Assembly (NCBI GenBank): GCA_963966315.1
Contig: CAWZYX010000029.1
Coordinates: 1-28,766 of the forward strand
Origin: Winogradskyella_A sp963966315
GTDB taxonomy: Bacteria; Bacteroidota; Bacteroidia; Flavobacteriales; Flavobacteriaceae
Length of the DNA stretch: 28,766 bases
Direction: 5' to 3'
A program made the translations under genes and the position numbers. Below are positions 14,575-23,153 of the stretch, piece by piece. Position 1 is the stretch's first letter. Each line of letters starts with the position of its first letter. The notes below the pieces were generated by a model that was not told where the DNA came from, made no database searches, and saw nothing but the letters and a program-made list of their open reading frames with translations.

Positions 14575-16200
14575 AATATTCTGATATTCGGACTGATTTT
14601 TAAGAAGATCGGTTGCTTTTATAACCTCTGTGTTGTTTTGTGTATAATAATTGTAAACTCCCTCACTGTAGAAATAACGTTTGATAATTTCATCTGTGAG
14701 CAACCTTACGAGCTGGTCTTTATTGTCGTCAAGAGATTGGCTTTTAAACTCCATTATAGATAATTTTATACTTTTGATTTCATCTGAAAGTTTTGTAGCC
14801 ATCTCTTCTTCCTCAGCTTTTTCCATTAAAATGTTGAGAACTGTTTCTGTCTCCGTTTGATAATCAAAATTCGAAGAAGCAACAAATGACTTAAACGATT
14901 TGAAGTCATCATTATTCAACGAAAAATCGTTCAAATTAATAGTATCATTGTTGTAGAAATATGACGTGGCATAGTCAAAGATCAATTGTTCTCTTAGAAG
15001 CGCTGTACTGATAGGCGTGAGAGCACTTTGTTTTATTTCGATATCGGGTTGAACACCGCCTCCGTCATAAACTGTACGTCCGTTTTTGGTTTGAAAAGCA
15101 TTGTAATTTTCCTGTTTAACCCTGGTCGCATTACCTGCTTCATCTCTGTTCCAGTAATCTAAAGCCTGGATGCAGCGCCCCGATGGTGTATAGTACCTTG
15201 AAATAGTAATTTTCATCTGAGTACCATAAGCCACAGGTTTTGGTCGTTGAACTAAGCCTTTACCGAAGCTTCTCGAACCAACAATAACAGCTCTGTCCAT
15301 ATCCTGAAGAGCTCCGGAAACAATTTCACTTGCCGAAGCTGAACGTCCGTCAATTAACACAACGACGGGAATATCCACATCCACGGGTTCTCTTTGAGTA
15401 AAATACGTTTTGTTATACTTTTCAACCTTTGATTTGGTGGTAACGACCAACTGATCCTTAGGAACGAAAATATTGGTCACATTAACGGCTTCGCTCAATA
15501 GCCCTCCCGGATTTCCTCTGAGGTCGAGTATCAATTTTTTTGCCCCTTCTGCTTTGAGCGCTTCTAAGGCATCTATGGTTTCTGAGGAGGCTTTTCTATT
15601 AAATTTCCGCAGTACAATATACCCCGTGTCCTCATTAACCATTGAATAATATGGAACTGCATGAATTTCCAGGGATTCTCTATTAATCGTTGCTGTGAAC
15701 TCCTCGTTGTTTCTCAAATAAGTAATACTTACAGAACTTCCTGCAGATCCCTGTAATAAGTTGGCAGCATCATCATTAAAATCTTTGACCATAACATTGT
15801 CGATTTTAATGATCTCATCACCAGCTTTTATCCCCGCTTTGTCAGCTGCGTAATTTTTGTAGGGCTCAATAACGATCAGCCGATCCTTTTTGGTCAAAAC
15901 CTTAGCTCCAATTCCTGTGTAATCCCCTGCCGTATTTATTCTTGAAGCCTCTACGTCCTGTTCATTGTAAAATTGTGTATATGGATCTAAATCCTCAAGC
16001 ATACTTTTAATGGCATTGTCCATTAATTCTCCCGGATTGGTGTCATCAACATAGTTCATATTTAACTCCTTAAAGAGTGTCGTAAAAATTTCAATTTGTT
16101 TAGCTATTTCAAAAAAGTCTGTATTGAATTTCTTTACGCTCGTAAGTGATACCGTCCCTGCAACTAGTGCAATGACCGCAATGGTAATTCTGGATTTCAT
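14566..16200 (-). CDS. S41 carboxyl-terminal processing protease
   Basis: A 544-residue periplasmic CtpA/Prc-type protease. An N-terminal hydrophobic segment (about 5-20) is a signal or anchor. A PDZ domain follows (about 90-170, GAKVLTKKDRLIVIEPYKNY, DKAGIKAGDEIIKI). The S41 domain has LDLRGNPGGLLSEAV, the serine in DGRSASASEIVSGALQD (S289 by alignment with Prc S430), and the lysine in SRSFGKGLVQ (K314), so the Ser-Lys dyad looks intact. The C-terminal 150 residues are helical. Family members trim C-termini of secreted or envelope proteins. The start ATG directly follows the rnpA stop codon with no gap. Confidence 0.93.
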   Translation of the reverse strand: MKSRITIAVIALVAGTVSLTSVKKFNTDFFEIAKQIEIFTTLFKELNMNYVDDTNPGELMDNAIKSMLEDLDPYTQFYNEQDVEASRINTAGDYTGIGAKVLTKKDRLIVIEPYKNYAADKAGIKAGDEIIKIDNVMVKDFNDDAANLLQGSAGSSVSITYLRNNEEFTATINRESLEIHAVPYYSMVNEDTGYIVLRKFNRKASSETIDALEALKAEGAKKLILDLRGNPGGLLSEAVNVTNIFVPKDQLVVTTKSKVEKYNKTYFTQREPVDVDIPVVVLIDGRSASASEIVSGALQDMDRAVIVGSRSFGKGLVQRPKPVAYGTQMKITISRYYTPSGRCIQALDYWNRDEAGNATRVKQENYNAFQTKNGRTVYDGGGVQPDIEIKQSALTPISTALLREQLIFDYATSYFYNNDTINLNDFSLNNDDFKSFKSFVASSNFDYQTETETVLNILMEKAEEEEMATKLSDEIKSIKLSIMEFKSQSLDDNKDQLVRLLTDEIIKRYFYSEGVYNYYTQNNTEVIKATDLLKNQSEYQNILR

Positions 16201-16578
16201 TTATTCTTTAATTGATGTGATAAACTTTTCTAATAAGCGCTTCATGTGACTGTTCATTTTTTCAAACGAAGGCATTTCTTTACCAAGGTACAAAATCATA
16301 ACAGCGAAATCTCCTTCTATATTGTTAAAAACCATTGGTTTGTTCAAACGATAAGCTTCACGAAGCAGTCGTTTAATTCGGTTTCGATCCGTTGCTTTTT
16401 TATAGAGTTTTTTACTGACAGAAACACTCGCTATAATTCCTTTATGGGTTACGAGGGGTGTGCTCTGGTAAATAAGCTTTAATGGATAAAACGTAACTGA
16501 TTTTCCTTCCAGAAAAAGCCGTTCAATTTGTGCTTTGCTTTTTAATTTTTCTGCTTTGGAAAATGTGTAATGTTTCAT
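16201..16578 (-). CDS. rnpA: Ribonuclease P protein component
   Basis: The 125-residue protein subunit of RNase P, which with RNase P RNA matures the 5' ends of tRNAs. Conserved features are FSKAEKLKSKAQIERLF near the N-terminus and the RNA-binding signature RNRIKRLLREAYRL (about 66-79). Length is typical. Unlike the usual bacterial order rpmH-rnpA-yidC, it is followed at once (TAA then ATG) by the S41 protease gene, and no rpmH is upstream; the divergent ligase gene begins 107 bp away. Confidence 0.93.
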   Translation of the reverse strand: MKHYTFSKAEKLKSKAQIERLFLEGKSVTFYPLKLIYQSTPLVTHKGIIASVSVSKKLYKKATDRNRIKRLLREAYRLNKPMVFNNIEGDFAVMILYLGKEMPSFEKMNSHMKRLLEKFITSIKE

Positions 16579-16685
16579 AGTCTAATTCGGGTTTTAAAAC
16601 AAGCCCCTTCTGCCTATGATAAAAATCATGTTTTAAGCTTCTTTTAACTGCTAACTTACAAGTTGCTAACAAATCCAGATGCCAT

Positions 16686-18533
16686 ATGGGACATCTTCAT
16701 GTAAAAAAACTTGATCGCCCTAAAGATAAAGCATTATACATACACCATTTGATTCAGGATCTGGAAGTTTTTGATTCCATGCTTCAGGAAGGGCGATTCG
16801 AAAAATTACCTATCCGAATTGGTGCAGAGCAGGAATTTTGCCTGGTAGATGATCACTTTTATCCCGGAAAAAACAGTATTGAAATTCTGGAGGCAATCAA
16901 CGATAGTGACTTTACTACAGAGATAGGGAAGTACAATCTTGAGTTGAACTCATCGCCACTGAAACTCACCGGCAATTGTTTTTCACAATTGCATCAGGAG
17001 ATTAAAGAAAAACTACTCATTGCCAAACAAATAGCGGCTGAGTACCACACAAAAATTATACTTACAGGCATCCTCCCAACTCTGAGGTTGAAACATATTT
17101 CCGAGAAATACATGACCGACAAACCTCGTTATCATGTGCTGAACCAGGCTCTCAAATCTTCGAGGCAACAGGATTTTCACATTCATATTAAAGGAGTTGA
17201 CGAATTGAATTTACTAAACGACTCCGTGATGCTTGAGGCCTGTAATACCAGTTTTCAAACACACTTGCAGATCGACCCGGATAATTTTATAGACCAATAC
17301 AATTGGGCGCAAACCATTGCAGGACCAGTTCTCAGTAGTTGTGTAAACTCACCTATGTTGTTCGGACGAGAGCTTTGGTCTGAAACAAGAATCGCCCTCT
17401 TTACTCAAAGTATCGACACACGATCAAATTCATTTATTCATAATGAAAAGGAAGCAAGAGTCAGTTTTGGATACGACTGGGAAAAAGGAAAAGTGTCAGA
17501 CATTTTTAAGGATAACATCGCACGCTTCAGAAGCCTCTTGTCTTCAGACGAACTCGAAGATAGTAAAGCCCTACTAGCGTCGGGCAAAACCCCCCATTTA
17601 AGAGCATTGAGCCTTCACAATGGAACTGTCTACAAATGGAATAGGGTCTGCTACGGGGTGGGCAACAACAAACCTCACTTAAGGATCGAATGCCGCTACA
17701 TTCCGGCCGGACCTACTTTATCTGATGAAATCGCCACCATGATGCTTTGGGTTGGACTTATGCTCGCACAAAAAGACGGGTTCCAGGATATTTCGGAGAG
17801 GCTACATTTTAAAGATGTAAAAGCTAATTTTTTTAAGGCGGCAAGACACGGTATGGAGTCTCAGTTTATTTGGTTTGGTAAATGTGTATCAGCGAAGGAA
17901 CTATTAACGGAAACTTTAATTCCACTTGCGCGTAAGGCTTTGGTTGAGGCTCATATTGACCACGCGGAAGTAGATCATTACCTGGGAATCGTCCAGTCCA
18001 GAATAAATGGAATTAATGGTTCGGAGTGGATGATTAAAAGCTATAGAAACCTATTGGCAGACCAAACCAATTTTGAAGCACTTCAAAATATTACAGACCA
18101 TATTGAAGAACATCAGCTTGAAGATGATTCTGTAGCATTCTGGAAGATTCTTCATCCCCATCATGAAAAAAGACCTCATGAACGCCGCATCGTTAAGCAC
18201 AATATGAAGACCAGGATCTTACTGGTAGACGAAGAGGATAGCCTGGAGCTTGTATATCACCTGATGCAGTGGAAGAACATACATCATTTACCGGTCATTA
18301 ACAGAAAGAAGGAGCTATGCGGAATGTTAAGCTGGACAGATCTTATGAATAGAGACGATGACCAAATGAATATTCCGGTCAAGGATGTGATGTCTACAAA
18401 CATCATCACTATTTCTCAGGAAAAACCACTAAAAACAGCTGTGGATTTAATGAAGCTGCATAACATTAATTGCTTGCCTGTTACCAGAAGAAAAGAACTA
18501 TTAGGAATCTTAACCTCAAATGATCTGAAATAA
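16686..18533 (+). CDS. GCS2-type carboxylate-amine ligase fused to two CBS domains
   Basis: A 615-residue protein. Residues about 25-450 resemble the glutamate-cysteine ligase family 2 (COG2170-like, glutamine-synthetase fold): RIGAEQEFCLVD (45-54) with the metal-binding glutamates, YNLELNSSP (83-91), FQTHLQID (190-197), and RIECRYIPAGPT (333-344). Such enzymes use ATP to join a carboxylate, often glutamate, to an amine. Residues about 500-615 form two CBS domains (HHLPVINRKKELCGMLSW; VKDVMSTNIITI, NCLPVTRRKELLGIL), a Bateman module that usually binds adenine nucleotides. The stop overlaps the next gene's start by one base. It is probably a nucleotide-controlled ligase; a glutathione role is possible, but no gshB is present. 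The substrate is not known. Confidence 0.85.
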   Translation: MGHLHVKKLDRPKDKALYIHHLIQDLEVFDSMLQEGRFEKLPIRIGAEQEFCLVDDHFYPGKNSIEILEAINDSDFTTEIGKYNLELNSSPLKLTGNCFSQLHQEIKEKLLIAKQIAAEYHTKIILTGILPTLRLKHISEKYMTDKPRYHVLNQALKSSRQQDFHIHIKGVDELNLLNDSVMLEACNTSFQTHLQIDPDNFIDQYNWAQTIAGPVLSSCVNSPMLFGRELWSETRIALFTQSIDTRSNSFIHNEKEARVSFGYDWEKGKVSDIFKDNIARFRSLLSSDELEDSKALLASGKTPHLRALSLHNGTVYKWNRVCYGVGNNKPHLRIECRYIPAGPTLSDEIATMMLWVGLMLAQKDGFQDISERLHFKDVKANFFKAARHGMESQFIWFGKCVSAKELLTETLIPLARKALVEAHIDHAEVDHYLGIVQSRINGINGSEWMIKSYRNLLADQTNFEALQNITDHIEEHQLEDDSVAFWKILHPHHEKRPHERRIVKHNMKTRILLVDEEDSLELVYHLMQWKNIHHLPVINRKKELCGMLSWTDLMNRDDDQMNIPVKDVMSTNIITISQEKPLKTAVDLMKLHNINCLPVTRRKELLGILTSNDLK

Positions 18534-19732
18534 TGCCTCAAACAGAATGCCTTGTGCTCGAAAAAGAGATTCAAAATAAACGAATTATACATCATGTTAA
18601 AGGTCGTGAAAAGGGCCCTATTCTTGTTTTTTTTGGGGGAATACACGGAAACGAACCGGCAGGGGTGTTAGCACTTGAAAAGACGCTAAAATTATTGGAC
18701 CCTAAAGAGATTAAAGGAGAGGTTATTGGCATTTATGGAAATTTAAAGGCATTAAAGCAAAAAAGACGATTTTTAAATAAGGACCTAAACAGGATCTGGA
18801 CCACAAGTCGCGTTAAAGAACTCAAAACAAAGGCCTTATTATCAGCCGAAGAAGAGGAACAATCCGAACTATACGATATTATTGTTGAGATCCTAAGAGG
18901 TAATGATCAGCCCATTTATTTCATCGATTTTCACACAACCTCCAGCCCAACACTCCCGTTTATCACTATTAATGACGCGCTCATTAACAGGGATTTTTCC
19001 ATGGTTTTTCCCGTTCCGATTGTTTTGGGTATTGAAGAGTACTTGGAAGGACCAATGTTAAGTTATCTCAACAAAGAAGGGTACGTTTCTCTGGGTTTTG
19101 AGGCAGGGCAACATGTAGACCCCTGCTCTGTCACCAATTGTGAGGCTTTTATTTACCTAAGCCTTGTAGCTACCGGCTCTGCACCTATGGAGTCTTTTGA
19201 GCGCTATCCGATCTATTACAAAACCCTGAGAAATCAAGCCAGAGGACTCAGAGAAGTATTTGAGGTGATGTATAAATACGAAATAAAGCCCTTTGAAGAC
19301 TTTAGGATGAACCCGGGTTTTGTGAGTTTTCAAAAGGTCAAGAAAGGCGATGAACTTGCTGTGTCAAATGAGAAAATTATTCAATCGCCGTACTCTGCCC
19401 GGTTATTTATGCCGCTTTATCAAAAGGAAGGGGAGGACGGCTTTTTCATCATTAAATCCATACCTAAATTCTTTTTAGAATTATCAGCACTGTTAAGAAG
19501 ATTCAAGGCAGACAGTTTACTCACATGGTTCCCAGGGATTTCATGGCAAAGCAAGTCGGAGGGTGTCTTGCGGGCAAACCTGAAGGTCACCCGCTATTTA
19601 GCCAAATCAATTTTTCATCTGTTTGGTTACAGAAGCAAGCAAATGGATGAATCGCACTTGTTGCTTTATAATCGAGAACGCGTTGCTCGTACCGAACTGT
19701 ATAAAGATAGCAGCTGGTTAAAACATAAATAA
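18533..19732 (+). CDS. Aspartoacylase/succinylglutamate desuccinylase-like zinc hydrolase
   Basis: A 399-residue protein of the AstE/AspA branch of the M14 zinc hydrolases, which cleave N-acyl or amide bonds of amino acids. The zinc site is in FFGGIHGNEPAG (H38, E41) with a third ligand in FIDFHTTSS (H134); NKDLNR (82-87) supplies the substrate-binding Arg/Asn, and the probable general base is in SLGFEAGQH (E190). A C-terminal half of about 180 residues ends in a basic region; its SFQKVKKGDELAVS segment fits the family's usual beta-domain. Its ATG shares a base with the stop of the ligase-CBS gene (TAATG), so the two are translationally coupled and probably act on related compounds. Confidence 0.88.
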   Translation: MPQTECLVLEKEIQNKRIIHHVKGREKGPILVFFGGIHGNEPAGVLALEKTLKLLDPKEIKGEVIGIYGNLKALKQKRRFLNKDLNRIWTTSRVKELKTKALLSAEEEEQSELYDIIVEILRGNDQPIYFIDFHTTSSPTLPFITINDALINRDFSMVFPVPIVLGIEEYLEGPMLSYLNKEGYVSLGFEAGQHVDPCSVTNCEAFIYLSLVATGSAPMESFERYPIYYKTLRNQARGLREVFEVMYKYEIKPFEDFRMNPGFVSFQKVKKGDELAVSNEKIIQSPYSARLFMPLYQKEGEDGFFIIKSIPKFFLELSALLRRFKADSLLTWFPGISWQSKSEGVLRANLKVTRYLAKSIFHLFGYRSKQMDESHLLLYNRERVARTELYKDSSWLKHK

Positions 19733-19761
19733 ACAAAGTGCACAACCCACTTTATTTGTTT
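19727..19761. terminator. Bidirectional terminator between convergent genes
   Basis: Arms AAATAAACAAAGTG (19727-19740) and CACTTTATTTGTTT (19748-19761) flank a 7-nt loop. They pair over 14 positions with one C-A mismatch and one G-U pair, and the ends are A/T-rich on both sides. The hairpin overlaps both stop codons and can serve the aspartoacylase gene and the convergent M1 peptidase gene. Confidence 0.65.
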
Positions 19762-21533
19762 TTATTATTCTCCCTGTTTGCATCTGCCATTAACTGAGAC
19801 GGATCTATTTCAATTGTGGAAACGGGCTTTTCTGTTTTGAATGTATAAGTTGGGAATGCCCATGCCCAATCAGAAAGAACAGTTGCTCTCGTTGGCTTTA
19901 TTCCCCTCATCATTTGCAGGGGAATATAAAAATCTTCCTCACTACCATCGGTATAGGTCACGCGAATGTCTAATGGCATAGGCATTAAACCAATGCGCTC
20001 CAAAGTTATAGTGGTGCCATTCACTGATTTCACCCCATAATCTATTTTATTAGTAGTTTGAGCGAAATCAATAAGATACCATTCTAACTCAAGACCAGAG
20101 ACTTTTTCTGCCGTTCTAATAATATCATTTGGAGTTGGGTGAGTAAACGAAAAGTCTGTAAAGTATTTTTTTAGGGTTGTTTTCAAATGATCGTTACCAA
20201 TGACATATCCAAGCTGTGCTAAAAACACAGCTCCTTTACTGTAAGCAGAAATACCATACGAACGGTTAAATGCATATCGGTCTGCCTGAGTGGTAAGTGG
20301 CTGCTCCTGACCCGAATTGGCAAGATAGATGTAACCTCTGTAAGAACCGGCATTTGGATTTTCAGAATTGCGGTCCATTACTATATTCATAGCATGTGCT
20401 GAAATATAACTAGTAAAACCTTCATCCATCCATTCATGACGAGCTTCGTTTGTGGCGAGCACAAACTGAAACCAGGAATGAGCTAACTCATGAGCGGTCA
20501 CACCAACCAGACTGGGAAACTGTCGTTCTCCTGTGATTAATGTACACATCCCGTATTCCATGCCTCCGTCACCTCCTTGAATTACAGAGTACTGTTCGTA
20601 CGGATAAGGCCCAATGTTCTCATTGAAATAACTCATGAGTTCGGCCGTTTTTGGCTGAAGTTTTTTCCAGTTATCCAAATACTCTTGATTCATAGTTTTC
20701 TTGTAATAGAAATGGAGGGTTGGTCCGTTTTCCATTTCAAACGTATCATGGACAAAATCCGGATCTGCCACCCAGGTAAAGTCGTGCACAGCAGGCGCTA
20801 TAAAATGCAAGGTTTTTTTACCGTTTTTTACAGGACTTTTGCTTTGCAAATACCCTGTTCCCCCAACAACGTAGTCTTTGTCGATGGTAAGCCGTACATC
20901 AAAATCACCCCAAACTCCATGAAACTCTCTTCCGATGTACGGATCGGCATGCCAGCCCTCGAAGTCATACTCTGCAAGTTTGGGATACCACTGCGTCATT
21001 GACAGGGCAACGCCCTCATCATTGTTTCGCCCCGACCTTCTTATTTGAAGAGGTACCTGAGCGTTAAAATCCATTACCAAAACCGTCTTTTCCCCAGGAT
21101 TTATGGGTTTATCGAGAATTACCTCTAAAACAGTACCTGCAACTTCATATTCAAGTGGTATCTCATTCTGCTTTAGTGAATTAACGTTTATATATCCTAT
21201 TTCTTCCGGAGATAACTTGCTAATGCGGTCTCCAACCCTCGCATCGGGATCGCTAATGGTGCGGGAGCGAACATCCATTTCGCTACCCGGTTGAAATGCG
21301 TTGAAATAAAGGTGGTAGAAGACCTTATTCAATACATCAGGGGAATTGTTGGTATAGGTAAGGACCTGATGACCTGTATACTGATAGGTGTCTACGTCCA
21401 TATCAATTTCCATTTCGTAATTTACATGCTGCTGCCAGTAACCGGGATATGGCTCCTTGTTCAGTTCATTTTGAGCAGATAAAGCAAGTACACTGAAAAG
21501 CAGGACGAGAACAGTTAGAATAGGGTTCTTCAT
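19752..21533 (-). CDS. M1-family metallopeptidase
   Basis: A 593-residue exported zinc aminopeptidase (signal peptide MKNPILTVLVLLFSVLALSA, cleavage near AQN). The N-terminal beta domain covers about 30-230. The substrate-recognition motif is GGDGGMEYGM (320-329, in place of GAMEN). The zinc motif is HELAHSW (348-354), with the third ligand in WMDEGFTSY (E371), all intact. At 593 residues it lacks the large C-terminal helical domain of E. coli PepN (about 870) and ends in a beta domain, like the shorter bacterial M1 enzymes. It lies 17 bp after the S8 protease gene, and both are exported, so a joint role in extracellular peptide breakdown is plausible. Confidence 0.92.
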   Translation of the reverse strand: MKNPILTVLVLLFSVLALSAQNELNKEPYPGYWQQHVNYEMEIDMDVDTYQYTGHQVLTYTNNSPDVLNKVFYHLYFNAFQPGSEMDVRSRTISDPDARVGDRISKLSPEEIGYINVNSLKQNEIPLEYEVAGTVLEVILDKPINPGEKTVLVMDFNAQVPLQIRRSGRNNDEGVALSMTQWYPKLAEYDFEGWHADPYIGREFHGVWGDFDVRLTIDKDYVVGGTGYLQSKSPVKNGKKTLHFIAPAVHDFTWVADPDFVHDTFEMENGPTLHFYYKKTMNQEYLDNWKKLQPKTAELMSYFNENIGPYPYEQYSVIQGGDGGMEYGMCTLITGERQFPSLVGVTAHELAHSWFQFVLATNEARHEWMDEGFTSYISAHAMNIVMDRNSENPNAGSYRGYIYLANSGQEQPLTTQADRYAFNRSYGISAYSKGAVFLAQLGYVIGNDHLKTTLKKYFTDFSFTHPTPNDIIRTAEKVSGLELEWYLIDFAQTTNKIDYGVKSVNGTTITLERIGLMPMPLDIRVTYTDGSEEDFYIPLQMMRGIKPTRATVLSDWAWAFPTYTFKTEKPVSTIEIDPSQLMADANRENNKNK

Positions 21534-21550
21534 TCTTAAAAAGCGGGTAT

Positions 21551-23149
21551 TTAAAGTTTTGATGCTACAATTAGGGCATTATAGGCATTAGCTATTTTTC
21601 CTGTTTTAGATAAAGTGTTAAAGGCTCTAACATCAGATGCATCTCCCCCTACTATAACCTGAGTATCCAAGGACAAACCTGAATCGAGGATGGCTTGTTT
21701 TACTTCTGCAGCGCTTAATTTTGGATAATATGATCTTATGAGTGCTGCAATACCAGCAACAGCAGGTGCTGCCATGGAAGTTCCTCCTTTAAACATGTAA
21801 TCATTTTCTGGGGTTGTAGAGTACACCTGAGATCCCGGAGCAAAAATGTCTACATTGTTCTTTCCGTAGTTGGAAAAACCCGAAACCATTTTACTGCCGT
21901 AACTTGAAGTTAATGAACCTACTGAAATGTAATTGTTTGCAACCTCATTTCCGTTAATATTGTCTGCAGGGTAATTGGGTTCCACGTCAATATCATTACC
22001 GTCGTTGCCGGCAGCATGAACAATTACTACGTCTTTGCTCTCTGCATATTTGATTGCATCGCGAACCCATTCACTTTTTGGCGAAAAGGACTTTCCAAAA
22101 CTACCATTAATGACTTGGGCACCATTATCTACCGCATAACGAATTGCTAAGGCAACGTCTTTATCGTACTCATCGCCGTTTGGTACCGTTCTTATGGACA
22201 TAAGCTTAACGTTGTTGGCTACTCCATTCATACCTATTCCATTATCTCTTTCAGCAGCAATGATACCTGCAACATGAGTACCATGAGACTCTGTAATTTT
22301 TACCGGCATTACATTTCCATTTCCATAGACTCTGTCACTGATATCATTGATATCATCTTTGGTGGTACGTCCTCTGAAGTCTGGATTAAGATTGTAGTTT
22401 AAACGGTCGTTAATATCCTCTAAACCTGAATTGATCTCTTTTTTGGCATCACTCACTGATTCTAGCCCATTGCTAAATAGATATTGCATAAATTGTACCG
22501 CTTGGGATACTTTTGGATCATCTGATTTAATAGCAGCGACATCCTCTGCCGTATAGATGTCTTTTTTCAAGTGTTCAGTGAGAATTTCATCGGCATTATT
22601 GAGTTGCTGACTAATCTGGCTGTACTGCACTTGATACGATGAATATTTTTGATATTCTGCATCAAGAAGTTCTTTTGCCTCCTGAAACCTTGGATCGGAG
22701 GAGTCCCCACTGGCGATTAAACGCACATATTCCAGTTGCTCGTTGTAGGCGTCGCCTAAGAAGTTCCAACCATAAACATCATCAATATATCCATTATTGT
22801 CATCGTCTTTTCCATTCCCGGGAACCTCATCCTCATTGATCCAGATGACGTCGTCAAGATCTTCATGCTCTATATCGATTCCAGAATCAATAACGGCCAC
22901 GATAACAGATTTCCCTTTTTTTCCTTTGATGATTTCGTCATATGCTTTTTCAACACTCATGCCGGGAATAGTGTCTTTTGACAGATCTAAATGTCCCCAG
23001 GATTTTTTTTCTTCTTCAGTTAATTCCTGGACTTTTAGCGGAGAACTGTCAATATTTTCCAGTGGAGTTGAAATAATGGTGCTACTGCCACATCCCATGA
23101 GCAGAACAAGACCTAAAAGTGATAAGCACTTACTAATTGTGTGGTTCAT
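21551..23149 (-). CDS. S8 subtilisin-like lipoprotein protease
   Basis: Counting from the ATG at 23149 the protein has 532 residues and begins with a lipoprotein signal (MNHTISKCLSLLGLVLLMGC; lipobox LMGC, Cys 20), so it is probably anchored to a membrane. An upstream in-frame ATG at 23191 would bury this signal, so 23149 is preferred. The catalytic triad is visible: Asp in AVIDSGIDIEHED (D88), His in HGTHVAGI (H289), Ser in GGTSMAAPAVAG (S457), with the oxyanion Asn in HAAGNDG. Asp and His are about 200 residues apart, against about 32 in subtilisin, owing to a helical charged insertion (about 131-282). It follows the MBL gene by 4 bp. Confidence 0.92.
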   Translation of the reverse strand: MNHTISKCLSLLGLVLLMGCGSSTIISTPLENIDSSPLKVQELTEEEKKSWGHLDLSKDTIPGMSVEKAYDEIIKGKKGKSVIVAVIDSGIDIEHEDLDDVIWINEDEVPGNGKDDDNNGYIDDVYGWNFLGDAYNEQLEYVRLIASGDSSDPRFQEAKELLDAEYQKYSSYQVQYSQISQQLNNADEILTEHLKKDIYTAEDVAAIKSDDPKVSQAVQFMQYLFSNGLESVSDAKKEINSGLEDINDRLNYNLNPDFRGRTTKDDINDISDRVYGNGNVMPVKITESHGTHVAGIIAAERDNGIGMNGVANNVKLMSIRTVPNGDEYDKDVALAIRYAVDNGAQVINGSFGKSFSPKSEWVRDAIKYAESKDVVIVHAAGNDGNDIDVEPNYPADNINGNEVANNYISVGSLTSSYGSKMVSGFSNYGKNNVDIFAPGSQVYSTTPENDYMFKGGTSMAAPAVAGIAALIRSYYPKLSAAEVKQAILDSGLSLDTQVIVGGDASDVRAFNTLSKTGKIANAYNALIVASKL

Positions 23150-23153
23150 ATAA

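Noticed and set aside
16579..16685. Shared divergent promoter between rnpA and the ligase-CBS gene
   Set aside because: No TAnnTTTG match on either strand was found in this 107-bp gap, so I cannot place a promoter there.
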